DNA from: JAILLW01 sp045629045
GTDB lineage: Bacteria; Bacillota; Clostridia; Lachnospirales; Lachnospiraceae
Reading direction: 5' to 3'
Length of the DNA stretch: 64,000 bases
Assembly (NCBI GenBank): GCA_045629045.1
Contig: JAZQQM010000001.1
Coordinates: forward strand, 1-64,000
The position numbers and the translations under genes were made by a program. Under the pieces are notes generated by a model. The model saw only the letters and a program-made list of their open reading frames with translations, was not told the origin of the DNA and did not search any database. Positions 1-6,415 of the stretch are shown one piece after another. The first letter of the stretch is position 1, and every line of letters begins with the position of its first letter.

Positions 1-140
1 CTATTGATGAATATATAGATTATTATAATAACAAAAGAATTCAGGCCAAAACAAAATGGATGCCACCTGTACAATACAGGATAGCATCCATGTGTTCAGC
101 CTAGTTCATAATATGTGTCCAGGATTCTGGGTACATATCA
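1..140 (+). mobile_element. Right end of an IS3-family insertion sequence (truncated by window edge)
   Basis: Bases 3-104 read as 33 codons ending in TAG. They give a peptide containing YIDYYNNKRIQAK, KWMPPVQYR and IAS, the usual C-terminus of IS3-family OrfB (DDE integrase core) transposases. After the stop comes a short tail ending GGGTACATATCA at about 140, which resembles the terminal inverted repeat of this family (it would begin TGATATGTACCC on the other strand). Only the 3' end is in the window, so it is unknown whether the element is complete. It points toward rplT and ends 48 bases from the rplT stop codon. Confidence 0.72.
3..104 (+). CDS. IS3-family transposase OrfB, C-terminal fragment (5' end outside the window)
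   Basis: This is the last 33 codons of a reading frame entering from the left edge; frame begins at base 3 and TAG is at 102-104. The residues YIDYYNNKRIQ and WMPPVQYR match the conserved end of the IS3/IS150-type integrase core, where a short helix follows the catalytic glutamate. The catalytic DDE residues themselves lie outside the window, so activity cannot be judged. The reading direction opposes the ribosomal operon beside it. Confidence 0.7.
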   Translation: MDEYIDYYNNKRIQAKTKWMPPVQYRIASMCSA

Positions 141-188
141 TTTACGTGGAGCCCTTAATTATTTATAAGCAAATATTATTTAACTTAA

Positions 189-545
189 TTATGCAAGCTT
201 AGACTTAGCGATTTCAACCAAAGAAGCGAAACCTTCTGCATCGTTAACAGCCATCTCAGCTAACATCTTACGGTTAAGATCAACTTCTGCAAGCTTAAGA
301 CCGTACATGAACTTGCTGTATGAAAGACCATTAAGTCTTGCAGCTGCATTAATACGTGCAATCCAAAGCTGTCTCATCTGACGCTTTCTTTCCTTACGTC
401 CTGCATAAGCTGAAGCTAATGCTCTCATAACTGACTGCTTAGCTACTCTATACTGATTAGAGCGAGCGCCTCTATAGCCCTTAGCGAGCTTTAATGTTCT
501 ATTATGCTTTTTCTTGGCATTTAAGCCACCTTTAATTCTTGCCAT
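189..545 (-). CDS. rplT: 50S ribosomal protein L20
   Basis: L20 binds 23S rRNA early in large-subunit assembly and in Firmicutes also represses its own operon. The 118-residue product starts MARIKGG, continues with the basic, helical KKKHNRTLKLAKGYRGARS and keeps the RKRQMRQLWI and NGLSYSKFM blocks; the length is normal. The frame is open 16 codons further upstream, but the ATG at 545 is preceded by GGAGG at a good distance and matches the family N-terminus, so it was chosen. It is the last gene of infC-rpmI-rplT. No convincing terminator hairpin follows before the IS remnant. Confidence 0.97.
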   Translation of the reverse strand: MARIKGGLNAKKKHNRTLKLAKGYRGARSNQYRVAKQSVMRALASAYAGRKERKRQMRQLWIARINAAARLNGLSYSKFMYGLKLAEVDLNRKMLAEMAVNDAEGFASLVEIAKSKLA

Positions 546-608
546 TTTTATATTCCTCCATTTATGTCCATATTTCCCACTTAATGGGTGCACCAGTCAA
601 ACAATGAC

Positions 609-806
609 TTAGATATATGGCATAATCTTCTTCATGTTCTTTACATTAGTAGCATCTGTCATAGCGCTCTGACGAAGATTTCTCTTTCTCTTTGTACTCT
701 TCTTTGTTAAAATATGCTGCTTGTAAGCCTTATTTCTCTTAAGCTTACCTGTACCTGTCATTGAGAAACGCTTTGCAGCGGATCTGTTAGTTTTCATCTT
801 TGGCAT
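609..806 (-). CDS. rpmI: 50S ribosomal protein L35
   Basis: A 65-residue, strongly basic protein beginning MPKMKTNRSAAKRFSMTGTGKLKR, the signature of L35, and containing the KHILTKKSTKRKRNLR segment. The length is normal. GGAGGACAAT precedes the ATG at 806. It lies between infC and rplT, the standard order, with 63 bases to rplT and 64 to infC. It is expected to be co-transcribed and controlled with infC and rplT by the upstream leader. Confidence 0.97.
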   Translation of the reverse strand: MPKMKTNRSAAKRFSMTGTGKLKRNKAYKQHILTKKSTKRKRNLRQSAMTDATNVKNMKKIMPYI

Positions 807-870
807 AACTATTGTCCTCCATATCTTTACTTAAATATATCTTAACTGATATTAATTAATAGATTTACTA

Positions 871-1380
871 TCAATTCTTCTTTTCAGCTAAAAACATTGT
901 CATAGAACGTCCTTCTACCTTGGGTGCCTTATCAACTACAGCACAATCTGCCAAACTCTCGGCAAAATCATCAAGTATATGTTTGCTCTCCTGCATATGA
1001 GCCATTTCACGTCCTCTGAATCGAAGCGTAATCTTAACTCTGTCACCTTTGGATAAGAACTTCTTTGCAGCGTTTACTTTAGTATTTAAATCATTGGTAT
1101 CAATGTTAGGTGATAATCTGATTTCCTTAATTTCAACTACATGCTGCTTCTTCTTGGCTTCTTTCTCTTTACGAGCCTGCTCGTAACGATACTTACCATA
1201 ATCAACGATACGACATACGGGCGGTTTTGCTGTGGGAGCAATCTTTACCAAATCAACTCCGGCTTCATCAGCAAGTGCCTGTGCTTCCTTGGCAGACATA
1301 ACACCGATCTGTTCTCCGTCCAAGCCAATAACACGAACTTCCTTGTCCTTAATCTGTTCATTAATTAATAATTCGCTAAT
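871..1380 (-). CDS. infC: Translation initiation factor IF-3, probable ATT start
   Basis: IF-3 binds the 30S subunit, prevents premature 50S joining and proofreads the start codon. The N-domain starts LLINEQI.D.EVRVIG; a basic linker (YEQARKEKEAKKKQ) leads to the C-domain (KEIRLSPNID, VKITLRFRGREM). An ATG exists at 1395 but has only a poor upstream ribosome site. A strong GGAGGG (1388-1393) overlaps that ATG and sits 7 bases before an ATT at 1380. IF-3 genes classically use ATT so that IF-3 represses its own translation, so the ATT is preferred, giving 169 residues. From the ATG the protein would be 174 residues. This is the first gene of the operon. Confidence 0.93.
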   Translation of the reverse strand: MSELLINEQIKDKEVRVIGLDGEQIGVMSAKEAQALADEAGVDLVKIAPTAKPPVCRIVDYGKYRYEQARKEKEAKKKQHVVEIKEIRLSPNIDTNDLNTKVNAAKKFLSKGDRVKITLRFRGREMAHMQESKHILDDFAESLADCAVVDKAPKVEGRSMTMFLAEKKN

Positions 1381-1395
1381 TGTTTTACCCTCCAT

Positions 1396-1560
1396 AAGAG
1401 CTCATTTAAGAGTCTTCAATAAAAAACGGTGAATACGCAAGTATCCACCGTCAATAACCATTCTACGCACCCATAATGCAGTGCCTGAAAATTATTAACA
1501 CTTACCGACCCGATTGCCGTAAGGTGAGAGTGAATACTCTGCTTTGTTTTAACACGCTTA
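1396..1560 (-). promoter_or_regulatory. infC-rpmI-rplT leader, probable L20-type autoregulatory attenuator
   Basis: About 165 bases of untranslated leader separate the promoter from infC. It ends in a strong intrinsic terminator: a stem of 11 pairs formed by 1426-1436 and 1441-1451 (one wobble) with loop TTGC, followed on the minus strand by six T residues. In low-GC Firmicutes L20 binds such leaders and favours the terminated form. Position, length and terminal hairpin fit that class. The upstream antiterminator fold was not worked out in full, so the L20-binding part is inferred from gene context. Confidence 0.75.
1418..1451 (-). terminator. Attenuator hairpin in the infC leader
   Basis: On the minus strand ACGGTGGATAC pairs with GTATTCACCGT around a TTGC loop, then TTTTTTATT follows. 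It lies between promoter and infC, so it can only act as an attenuator, not as an end-of-operon terminator. Confidence 0.85.
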
Positions 1561-1563
1561 GTT

Positions 1564-1592
1564 AGAATATCATTATTCTTATAGTAAGTCAA
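1564..1592 (-). promoter_or_regulatory. Promoter of infC-rpmI-rplT
   Basis: On the minus strand TTGACT (1587-1592) is followed after 17 bases by TATTCT (1564-1569), a good sigma-A match. The -35 lies in one arm of a small inverted repeat (1586-1592 with 1602-1608). That repeat has no T-run, so it is not a clear terminator for the upstream lipoprotein gene. Confidence 0.75.
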
Positions 1593-1625
1593 GCATTATT
1601 TTTGACTTAATAGCTTAAGACATAA

Positions 1626-2246
1626 CTATTTGCCCGAAATTTCTTTTACAAGCTTAATCTGTCCCTCATCGGTCAAAAAATCATACATAAGCTCATCATC
1701 ACTTGTCTGTGAATAGGTAATCACATGAGTCTGAGTCGCCTGTATTATGTAAACCAATTGTTGAACATCTCTTTCGCCTATATTGTAATGGGACCTAATC
1801 TTGTAACAGGGAATTCCCTCAAAATCGGTTTTTTCGAAGCTGTCCACTTTGATATCGGCATTTTCCCCAAGAGACTTATAACCGTTCTCAACAGATTCCT
1901 TATACTTCTTTTCATCAAGGTCACCGGTTACAAAGCCCGCATCCTCTCCGTCACTGATCGTATAGTAGATATTCGAGGAATCAATGGGATAAAGGTCCGA
2001 AATATACATTCCCTCAACGCTGTCAGACATATTAAAGCCTGCCGGAATAAGTATTGCCAGACTTCCGATTTCTTCTTTGCCCGAATCATCAGTCTTCTTT
2101 ACTTCAAATTCATCCACAGTTACATATTCAGTTTCTGTGCTTTCCTTGGTAATATCGTCCTTTACGGTAATAACTTTTTTGTTACATCCGCACAAAGATA
2201 TAATCACACCGAGGAGCACCAAAGCTAACAGTGTATATCTTTTCAC
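1626..2246 (-). CDS. Small secreted lipoprotein of unknown function
   Basis: The 206-residue product begins MKRYTLLALVLLGVIISLCGCNKK: a basic start, a hydrophobic stretch and a lipobox (LCGC) with cysteine at about 21, so it should be lipid-anchored outside the membrane. The mature part is acidic with no motif I recognise; a segment YYTISDGEDAGFVTG and a hydrophobic strand QLVYIIQATQTHVITYS suggest a compact beta-rich domain. The start is GTG at 2246 and overlaps the thrS stop by one base (TAGTG), so translation is probably coupled to thrS. The function is unknown. Confidence 0.85.
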   Translation of the reverse strand: MKRYTLLALVLLGVIISLCGCNKKVITVKDDITKESTETEYVTVDEFEVKKTDDSGKEEIGSLAILIPAGFNMSDSVEGMYISDLYPIDSSNIYYTISDGEDAGFVTGDLDEKKYKESVENGYKSLGENADIKVDSFEKTDFEGIPCYKIRSHYNIGERDVQQLVYIIQATQTHVITYSQTSDDELMYDFLTDEGQIKLVKEISGK

Positions 2247-4213
2247 TACTTATTCTCTTCTGCCGGAACTTCCTTACGGATTTCCTTAGTCTTGATTTCT
2301 TTTACAATCTGATCAACGAACTCGGCTATAGGTTTAACACCCTCGTCTCCTGCAAAACGGCTTCTTACCGAAACAGTTCCGTCTGCCTCTTCCTTTTCGC
2401 CTACAACAAGCATATAAGGAAGTTTATCAAGACGAGCCTCTCTTATCTTATATCCGATCTTTTCGGAACGTGCATCAACAGTTACATCCACATCAGCATC
2501 GGCAAGGGCCTTCTTAACCTTATTGGCATAATCAACATACTTATCCGAAATAGGAAGAATTCTAACCTGCTCGGCACACATCCATGTAGGGAACTTACCT
2601 GCGTAGTGCTCGATAAGCCATGCAAGAGTTCTTTCATAGCAGCCCATAGATGTTCTGTGAATTATCCAAGGTGTAGCCTTGTTACCCTGCTCATCGATAT
2701 AATACATACCGAACTTTTCTGCAGAAGCGCAGTCAAGCTGAATTGTAATCATTGTATCTTCTTTGCCGTATACGTTCTTGGCCTGCATATCAATCTTAGG
2801 ACCGTAGAAAGCAGCCTCGCCGTCTTCTTCCGTAAACTTAACGTTATGTTTCATTAATACGTTACGAAGATATCCCTGAGTCTTCTCCCAATACTCCGTA
2901 TCACCGAGATACTTATCCGTATTGGCAGGATCCCACTTACTTAATCTGTATGTAACTTCATCAGCTACACCAAGAGTCTTCATTACATAATCCGTAAGGT
3001 CCATACATCTTGTCAGTTCTTCTTCTGCCTGTTCGGGAGTAAGAACGATATGTGCCTCGGTAATAGTAAACTGACGAACACGTGTTAATCCGTGCATTTC
3101 TCCGGAATCCTCATTACGGAACAACGTAGAAGTCTCCGACATTCTGTAAGGAAGGTCTCTGTATGACTTCTGGTCATTCATATATACATAATACTGGAAG
3201 GGGCATGTCATAGGACGAAGAGCCATTGTTTCTTTGTCTTCATTACCTTCGTTAAGAATAAACATACCATCCATATAATGATCCCAGTGACCCGAAATCT
3301 TATATAAATCAGACTTTGCCATCAAAGGAGTACGGGTACGAACATATCCCCATTCCTTGTCCTCAAGGTCTTCCATCCATCTTTGGAGCTTCATAATCAT
3401 CTTTGTTCCCTTAGGTGTGAACAAAGGAAGTCCCTGGCCGATAACATCCGCTGTAAGGAAAAGTTTCATTTCACGGCCGAGTTTGTTATGATCACGCATC
3501 TTAATATCTTCAAGGTGTTCAAGATATGCAGCCAAATCATCCTTATTGGCGAATGCACTTCCGTAAATTCTCTGAAGACGTGCCTTATTGGCATCACCTC
3601 TCCAGTAAGCCATAGAGCTTGATGTAAGCTTAAATGCCTTGATACCCTTTGTACTCATAAGATGAGGGCCTGCACAAAGGTCTGTGAAGCCTTCGCCCTG
3701 GGAGTAGAAAGATATAATACTGTCTTCGGGCAAATCATTGATAAGCTCAACCTTATAGGGCTCACCCTTTTCTTCCATGAACTTAATTGCCTCGGCTCTT
3801 GGAAGTTCGAATCTTTCTAATTTATTACCTTCTTTGATGATCTTCTTCATTTCTGCTTCAATAGCATCAAGATCTTCTCTGGAGAAAGGCTCTGTATCAA
3901 AATCATAATAAAAGCCCTCGTCAATAGCCGGACCGATAGTAATCTTCGCATCCGGACGAAGTCTCTTAACAGCTTCTGCCATAACGTGAGAACAGGTATG
4001 ACGAAGTACTCTTAAGCCCTTCTCGTCATTAGCTGTTAATATATTCAAGGCACAGTCTGTAGTCAGTGTAGTTCGAAGATCCTTAACTTCTCCGTCAACT
4101 TCACCGGCAACTGCAACACGTGCTAATCCTTCGCTGATATCCATAGCGATATCATAGATAGACATTGCAGAAGCATACTCTTTACTACTTCCGTCCTTCA
4201 ATGTTACTTTCAT
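2246..4213 (-). CDS. thrS: Threonyl-tRNA synthetase
   Basis: Class II synthetase charging tRNA-Thr. The 655 residues show an N-terminal TGS domain (about 1-60), the second additional (editing) domain with HTCSHVMAEA near 72 and CAGPHLMST near 180, the catalytic core with the motif 2 block FRNEDSGEMHGLTRVRQF, zinc-site context RPMTCPFQY, and a C-terminal anticodon domain (VRILPISDKYVDYA). GAGAGGAAAA precedes the ATG. It follows the SEC-C gene by 89 bases. That gap is too short for a T-box leader, so threonine-dependent antitermination is not supported here. A tRNA-Thr(GGT) gene lies elsewhere in the window. Confidence 0.97.
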   Translation of the reverse strand: MKVTLKDGSSKEYASAMSIYDIAMDISEGLARVAVAGEVDGEVKDLRTTLTTDCALNILTANDEKGLRVLRHTCSHVMAEAVKRLRPDAKITIGPAIDEGFYYDFDTEPFSREDLDAIEAEMKKIIKEGNKLERFELPRAEAIKFMEEKGEPYKVELINDLPEDSIISFYSQGEGFTDLCAGPHLMSTKGIKAFKLTSSSMAYWRGDANKARLQRIYGSAFANKDDLAAYLEHLEDIKMRDHNKLGREMKLFLTADVIGQGLPLFTPKGTKMIMKLQRWMEDLEDKEWGYVRTRTPLMAKSDLYKISGHWDHYMDGMFILNEGNEDKETMALRPMTCPFQYYVYMNDQKSYRDLPYRMSETSTLFRNEDSGEMHGLTRVRQFTITEAHIVLTPEQAEEELTRCMDLTDYVMKTLGVADEVTYRLSKWDPANTDKYLGDTEYWEKTQGYLRNVLMKHNVKFTEEDGEAAFYGPKIDMQAKNVYGKEDTMITIQLDCASAEKFGMYYIDEQGNKATPWIIHRTSMGCYERTLAWLIEHYAGKFPTWMCAEQVRILPISDKYVDYANKVKKALADADVDVTVDARSEKIGYKIREARLDKLPYMLVVGEKEEADGTVSVRSRFAGDEGVKPIAEFVDQIVKEIKTKEIRKEVPAEENK

Positions 4214-4302
4214 GATCTTTTCCTCTCATTTCTTTATAAAAATTATTAAGTGCAAAAGATAATTCTTAAGCACCGATTACCTTAATTAACGGCTTATGCC
4301 AA

Positions 4303-4806
4303 TTACTTCTTGCCGCAGCACTTTTTATATTTTTTGCCGCTTCCGCAAGGACATGGATCGTTGGGATAAACCTTAGCTTCCTTAACTACTGTTGTGCTAA
4401 GCTTCTGAATACGATAAAGTTCTTTACGCTTGTCTTCATCGAAGATTTCTTCCCACTGAGGAAGATTGTAAAGCCAGTCAGCCTGAGCAGCCACCATGTT
4501 GCGATAAAGAAGTTCCTTATCGAAGCCAAGCTGAACCTTGGTATCTTCTTCCATTTCCTCAATAGGATTTGCTTCCTTCAAAGAATCGTTGATTCCGTCA
4601 AGGAAACCGACCATTGTCATAATATCAACATTGTATTTGTCAGCAAGTTCCTTAACAGTGCCCGAAACAACTTCATCAGGATTGGTAAGAAGCTGTGCGT
4701 ATATTTCCTTTTCCTGCTCGAAATATTTAGTCCAAAGTCTCTGTAAATCTCCTTTGTTGGCGGTCTCTGAATATGCCATGTCACGCCATTTCTTTAATAA
4801 TGCCAT
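4303..4806 (-). CDS. SEC-C motif zinc-binding protein
   Basis: A 167-residue soluble protein ending in a textbook SEC-C metal-binding tail: YPNDPCPCGSGKKYKKCCGKK. The same motif ends SecA and many stand-alone proteins and binds zinc. The N-terminal 140 residues are mostly helical and charged (ALLKKWRDMAYSE..., YFEQEKEIYAQLL). The ATG at 4806 was preferred over an upstream one because GAAAGGAGC precedes it. It is the first gene after a good promoter (4868-4896) and probably leads into thrS. Its exact role is unknown; a chaperone or ribosome-associated role is only a guess. Confidence 0.88.
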   Translation of the reverse strand: MALLKKWRDMAYSETANKGDLQRLWTKYFEQEKEIYAQLLTNPDEVVSGTVKELADKYNVDIMTMVGFLDGINDSLKEANPIEEMEEDTKVQLGFDKELLYRNMVAAQADWLYNLPQWEEIFDEDKRKELYRIQKLSTTVVKEAKVYPNDPCPCGSGKKYKKCCGKK

Positions 4807-4867
4807 AAAAAATGCTCCTTTCAAAAGCAATATAATCAATTAAATAGTGAAAAAAACACTAACGTCT

Positions 4868-4896
4868 AGTATAATGCATTTAGTGCAAAGTTTCAA
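4868..4896 (-). promoter_or_regulatory. Promoter of the SEC-C gene (and thrS)
   Basis: On the minus strand TTGAAA (4891-4896), 17 bases, then TATACT (4868-4873). The transcript would have a leader of about 55 bases containing a short hairpin (GTTAGTG, a T-rich loop, CACTA) before the ribosome site. Confidence 0.75.
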
Positions 4897-4935
4897 GAAA
4901 ATGCTTGATGTTAATACTGTTTTACGGAGAAATAT

Positions 4936-5220
4936 ATGAACGAAGAAATAATTGAAGAATCAAATTTACAAGAGGAAGCGACCGACGCACAAAAAACGCC
5001 GGTATTTAAGAAGGTAGTTGCCTGGATATGCATTATCATCCTGGCTTCAATGTATATTGCCTCATTGGTGTTAGCCATTTGCGGATACGGAATTACGTCA
5101 AATCTACTTATGGGATGCATTTTAGGAACATTGGTCGTTCCTATTCTGGGGTTCACAATCATCTGGCTTTACAGCCGCTATAATGATTTACATGCCCCCG
5201 GCGACCCCTACACAAAATAA
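4936..5220 (+). CDS. Small integral membrane protein, two predicted spans
   Basis: The 94-residue product has an acidic N-terminus (MNEEIIEESNLQEEATDAQ), then two hydrophobic segments (about 28-50 and 56-78) and a polar tail ending DPYTK. ACGGAGAAATAT precedes the ATG. I know of similar uncharacterised two-span proteins in clostridia but can give no function. It is the only protein gene on the plus strand apart from the transposase fragment, is divergent from the SEC-C gene and converges on the DegV gene. A structured repeat follows its stop codon by 40 bases. Confidence 0.75.
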   Translation: MNEEIIEESNLQEEATDAQKTPVFKKVVAWICIIILASMYIASLVLAICGYGITSNLLMGCILGTLVVPILGFTIIWLYSRYNDLHAPGDPYTK

Positions 5221-5260
5221 ACAGCGTATCCTTCTATCCATCACCGAGATTAATTAAACA

Positions 5261-5382
5261 AAGCCGATATTATGTATTTGAATGCCTTACTCTACGCGTT
5301 ACTTAGCGAGGTTCTTTCGAGCTTAGTAACGTACGCAAGAGTAACGGAGTGAAAGCGCCATTCGAATACATAATATCGGCTT
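5261..5382 (+). repeat. Structured repeat, copy 1: 76-base core inside a 24-pair locus-specific stem
   Basis: The core at 5284-5359 matches the inverted core at 12689-12764 in 74 of 76 positions. It is enclosed by arms 5261-5284 and 5359-5382 that pair over 24 bases with one T-G wobble. Those arms have no similarity to the arms of copy 2. Within the core, two further stems can form (TTACTCT with AGAGTAA, and CGTTACT.AGC with GCT.AGTAACG). It lies between the convergent stop codons of the small membrane protein and the DegV gene, so it may act as a terminator-like RNA structure or be a mobile palindromic element. Confidence 0.85.
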
Positions 5383-5395
5383 ATTCTAATTCTAT

Positions 5396-6283
5396 CTAGT
5401 CTTCTCTTTCCTTACCCCAGAAGAACAATGCCACTGTTCCGGGGCCTGTATGTGCCCCGATTGTAGGTCCGATATAATTAATCTCAACCTTACCGTTAAG
5501 CTTGGGGAAATTAGCCTCAATCATGTCGGCAAGAGCTCTGGCATCTACCATTGATTCCGAATGGGTAATACTGCACTTACCGGAATAATTCATGCCGTCT
5601 TCGGCATTTTCCACCATTTTATTAAAGGTTTCCTGGATAACTTTTCGTTTGGTACGCACCTTGAATCTGGGAATCAGTCTGCCTGCATTATCCATATTAA
5701 GTAAAGGGCAAATATTAAGAAGTGTTCCCACAAAGCCTGATGTCTTTGATACTCGTCCGCCTTTAATATAGAAGGTTAAGTCGGTGGAGAAGAACCAATG
5801 ATGCATCTTAAGCTTATTCTTTTCGATAAAATCATAAAGCTCGTCTATGGTTTTGCCCTCGTCTCTTAAATCGGCAAGAGTAACCATCATAAGTCCGTAA
5901 CCGCCCGAAGCTCCCAGGCTGTCAACAATGTATATCTTTCGATCCGGATAATCCTCACGAAGTTCTGCAGCTGCAATATTGGCAGAATTAACGGTTCCCG
6001 AAATTCCCGAAGATAAAGAAACATGAAGTATATCTTTGCCGTCATCCAGGAACTTTTTAAAGAACGCCTTGTATTCTTCTGCATTGACCTGACTTGTTTT
6101 GGTATCCGCTCCGCCAACCATCTTGGCATAAAACTCCGAATAATCAACAGACTGACCTAAATCGTCCAAATATCCCGTTCCGTTTAATTCATAGTGGAAA
6201 GGAACATATTTAATATCTCTTTCTTCAACTGTCTTAGGGGATAAATCAACTGTTGAGCAACAACTTAATACAAAAGAACACAT
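5396..6283 (-). CDS. DegV family fatty-acid-binding protein
   Basis: DegV/FakB proteins bind a fatty acid and, with a FakA kinase, can feed exogenous fatty acids into phospholipid synthesis. The 295 residues show the family N-terminus (VLSCCSTVDLS), TSQV near 63, the LSSGISGTVNSA binding loop near 91, ISIDS-like IVDSLGASGGYG, and the C-terminal GPTIGAHTGPGTVALFFWG. GAGG lies 6 bases before the ATG. No fakA is near. Its promoter lies inside a large imperfect palindrome (6287-6369), which suggests repression by a dimeric regulator. Confidence 0.93.
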   Translation of the reverse strand: MCSFVLSCCSTVDLSPKTVEERDIKYVPFHYELNGTGYLDDLGQSVDYSEFYAKMVGGADTKTSQVNAEEYKAFFKKFLDDGKDILHVSLSSGISGTVNSANIAAAELREDYPDRKIYIVDSLGASGGYGLMMVTLADLRDEGKTIDELYDFIEKNKLKMHHWFFSTDLTFYIKGGRVSKTSGFVGTLLNICPLLNMDNAGRLIPRFKVRTKRKVIQETFNKMVENAEDGMNYSGKCSITHSESMVDARALADMIEANFPKLNGKVEINYIGPTIGAHTGPGTVALFFWGKERED

Positions 6284-6286
6284 AAA

Positions 6287-6369
6287 AACCTCATTTACGT
6301 AATTTTAAAAATTTGAAAACGTAGTTTTGAAAACTACATCGTCTTAAAAATATTAACATAAATGAGGTT
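6287..6369. repeat. 83-base imperfect palindrome over the degV promoter
   Basis: The two ends, AACCTCATTTACG and its complement (12 of 13), face each other, and the symmetry continues loosely to a perfect centre, GTAGTTTT-G-AAAACTAC, at 6321-6337. The centre falls just downstream of the -10 of the degV promoter, where an operator would block transcription. Confidence 0.7.
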
Positions 6370-6378
6370 ACTATTCAA
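6350..6378 (-). promoter_or_regulatory. Promoter of the degV gene
   Basis: On the minus strand TTGAAT (6373-6378), 17 bases, TAATAT (6350-6355). The palindrome at 6321-6337 begins 12 bases past the -10, covering the expected start of the transcript. Confidence 0.75.
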
Positions 6379-6415
6379 CTAATATTTCGACTTCTATTGT
6401 TCAAATACTTTACAT

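Noticed and set aside
1586..1608. Inverted repeat after the lipoprotein gene as its terminator
   Set aside because: The stem is 7 AT-rich pairs without a T-run and it contains the infC -35; termination is not convincing.
4214..4302. Possible T-box leader before thrS
   Set aside because: The gap is only 89 bases, has no T-box core or terminator pair, and follows directly on the SEC-C gene.
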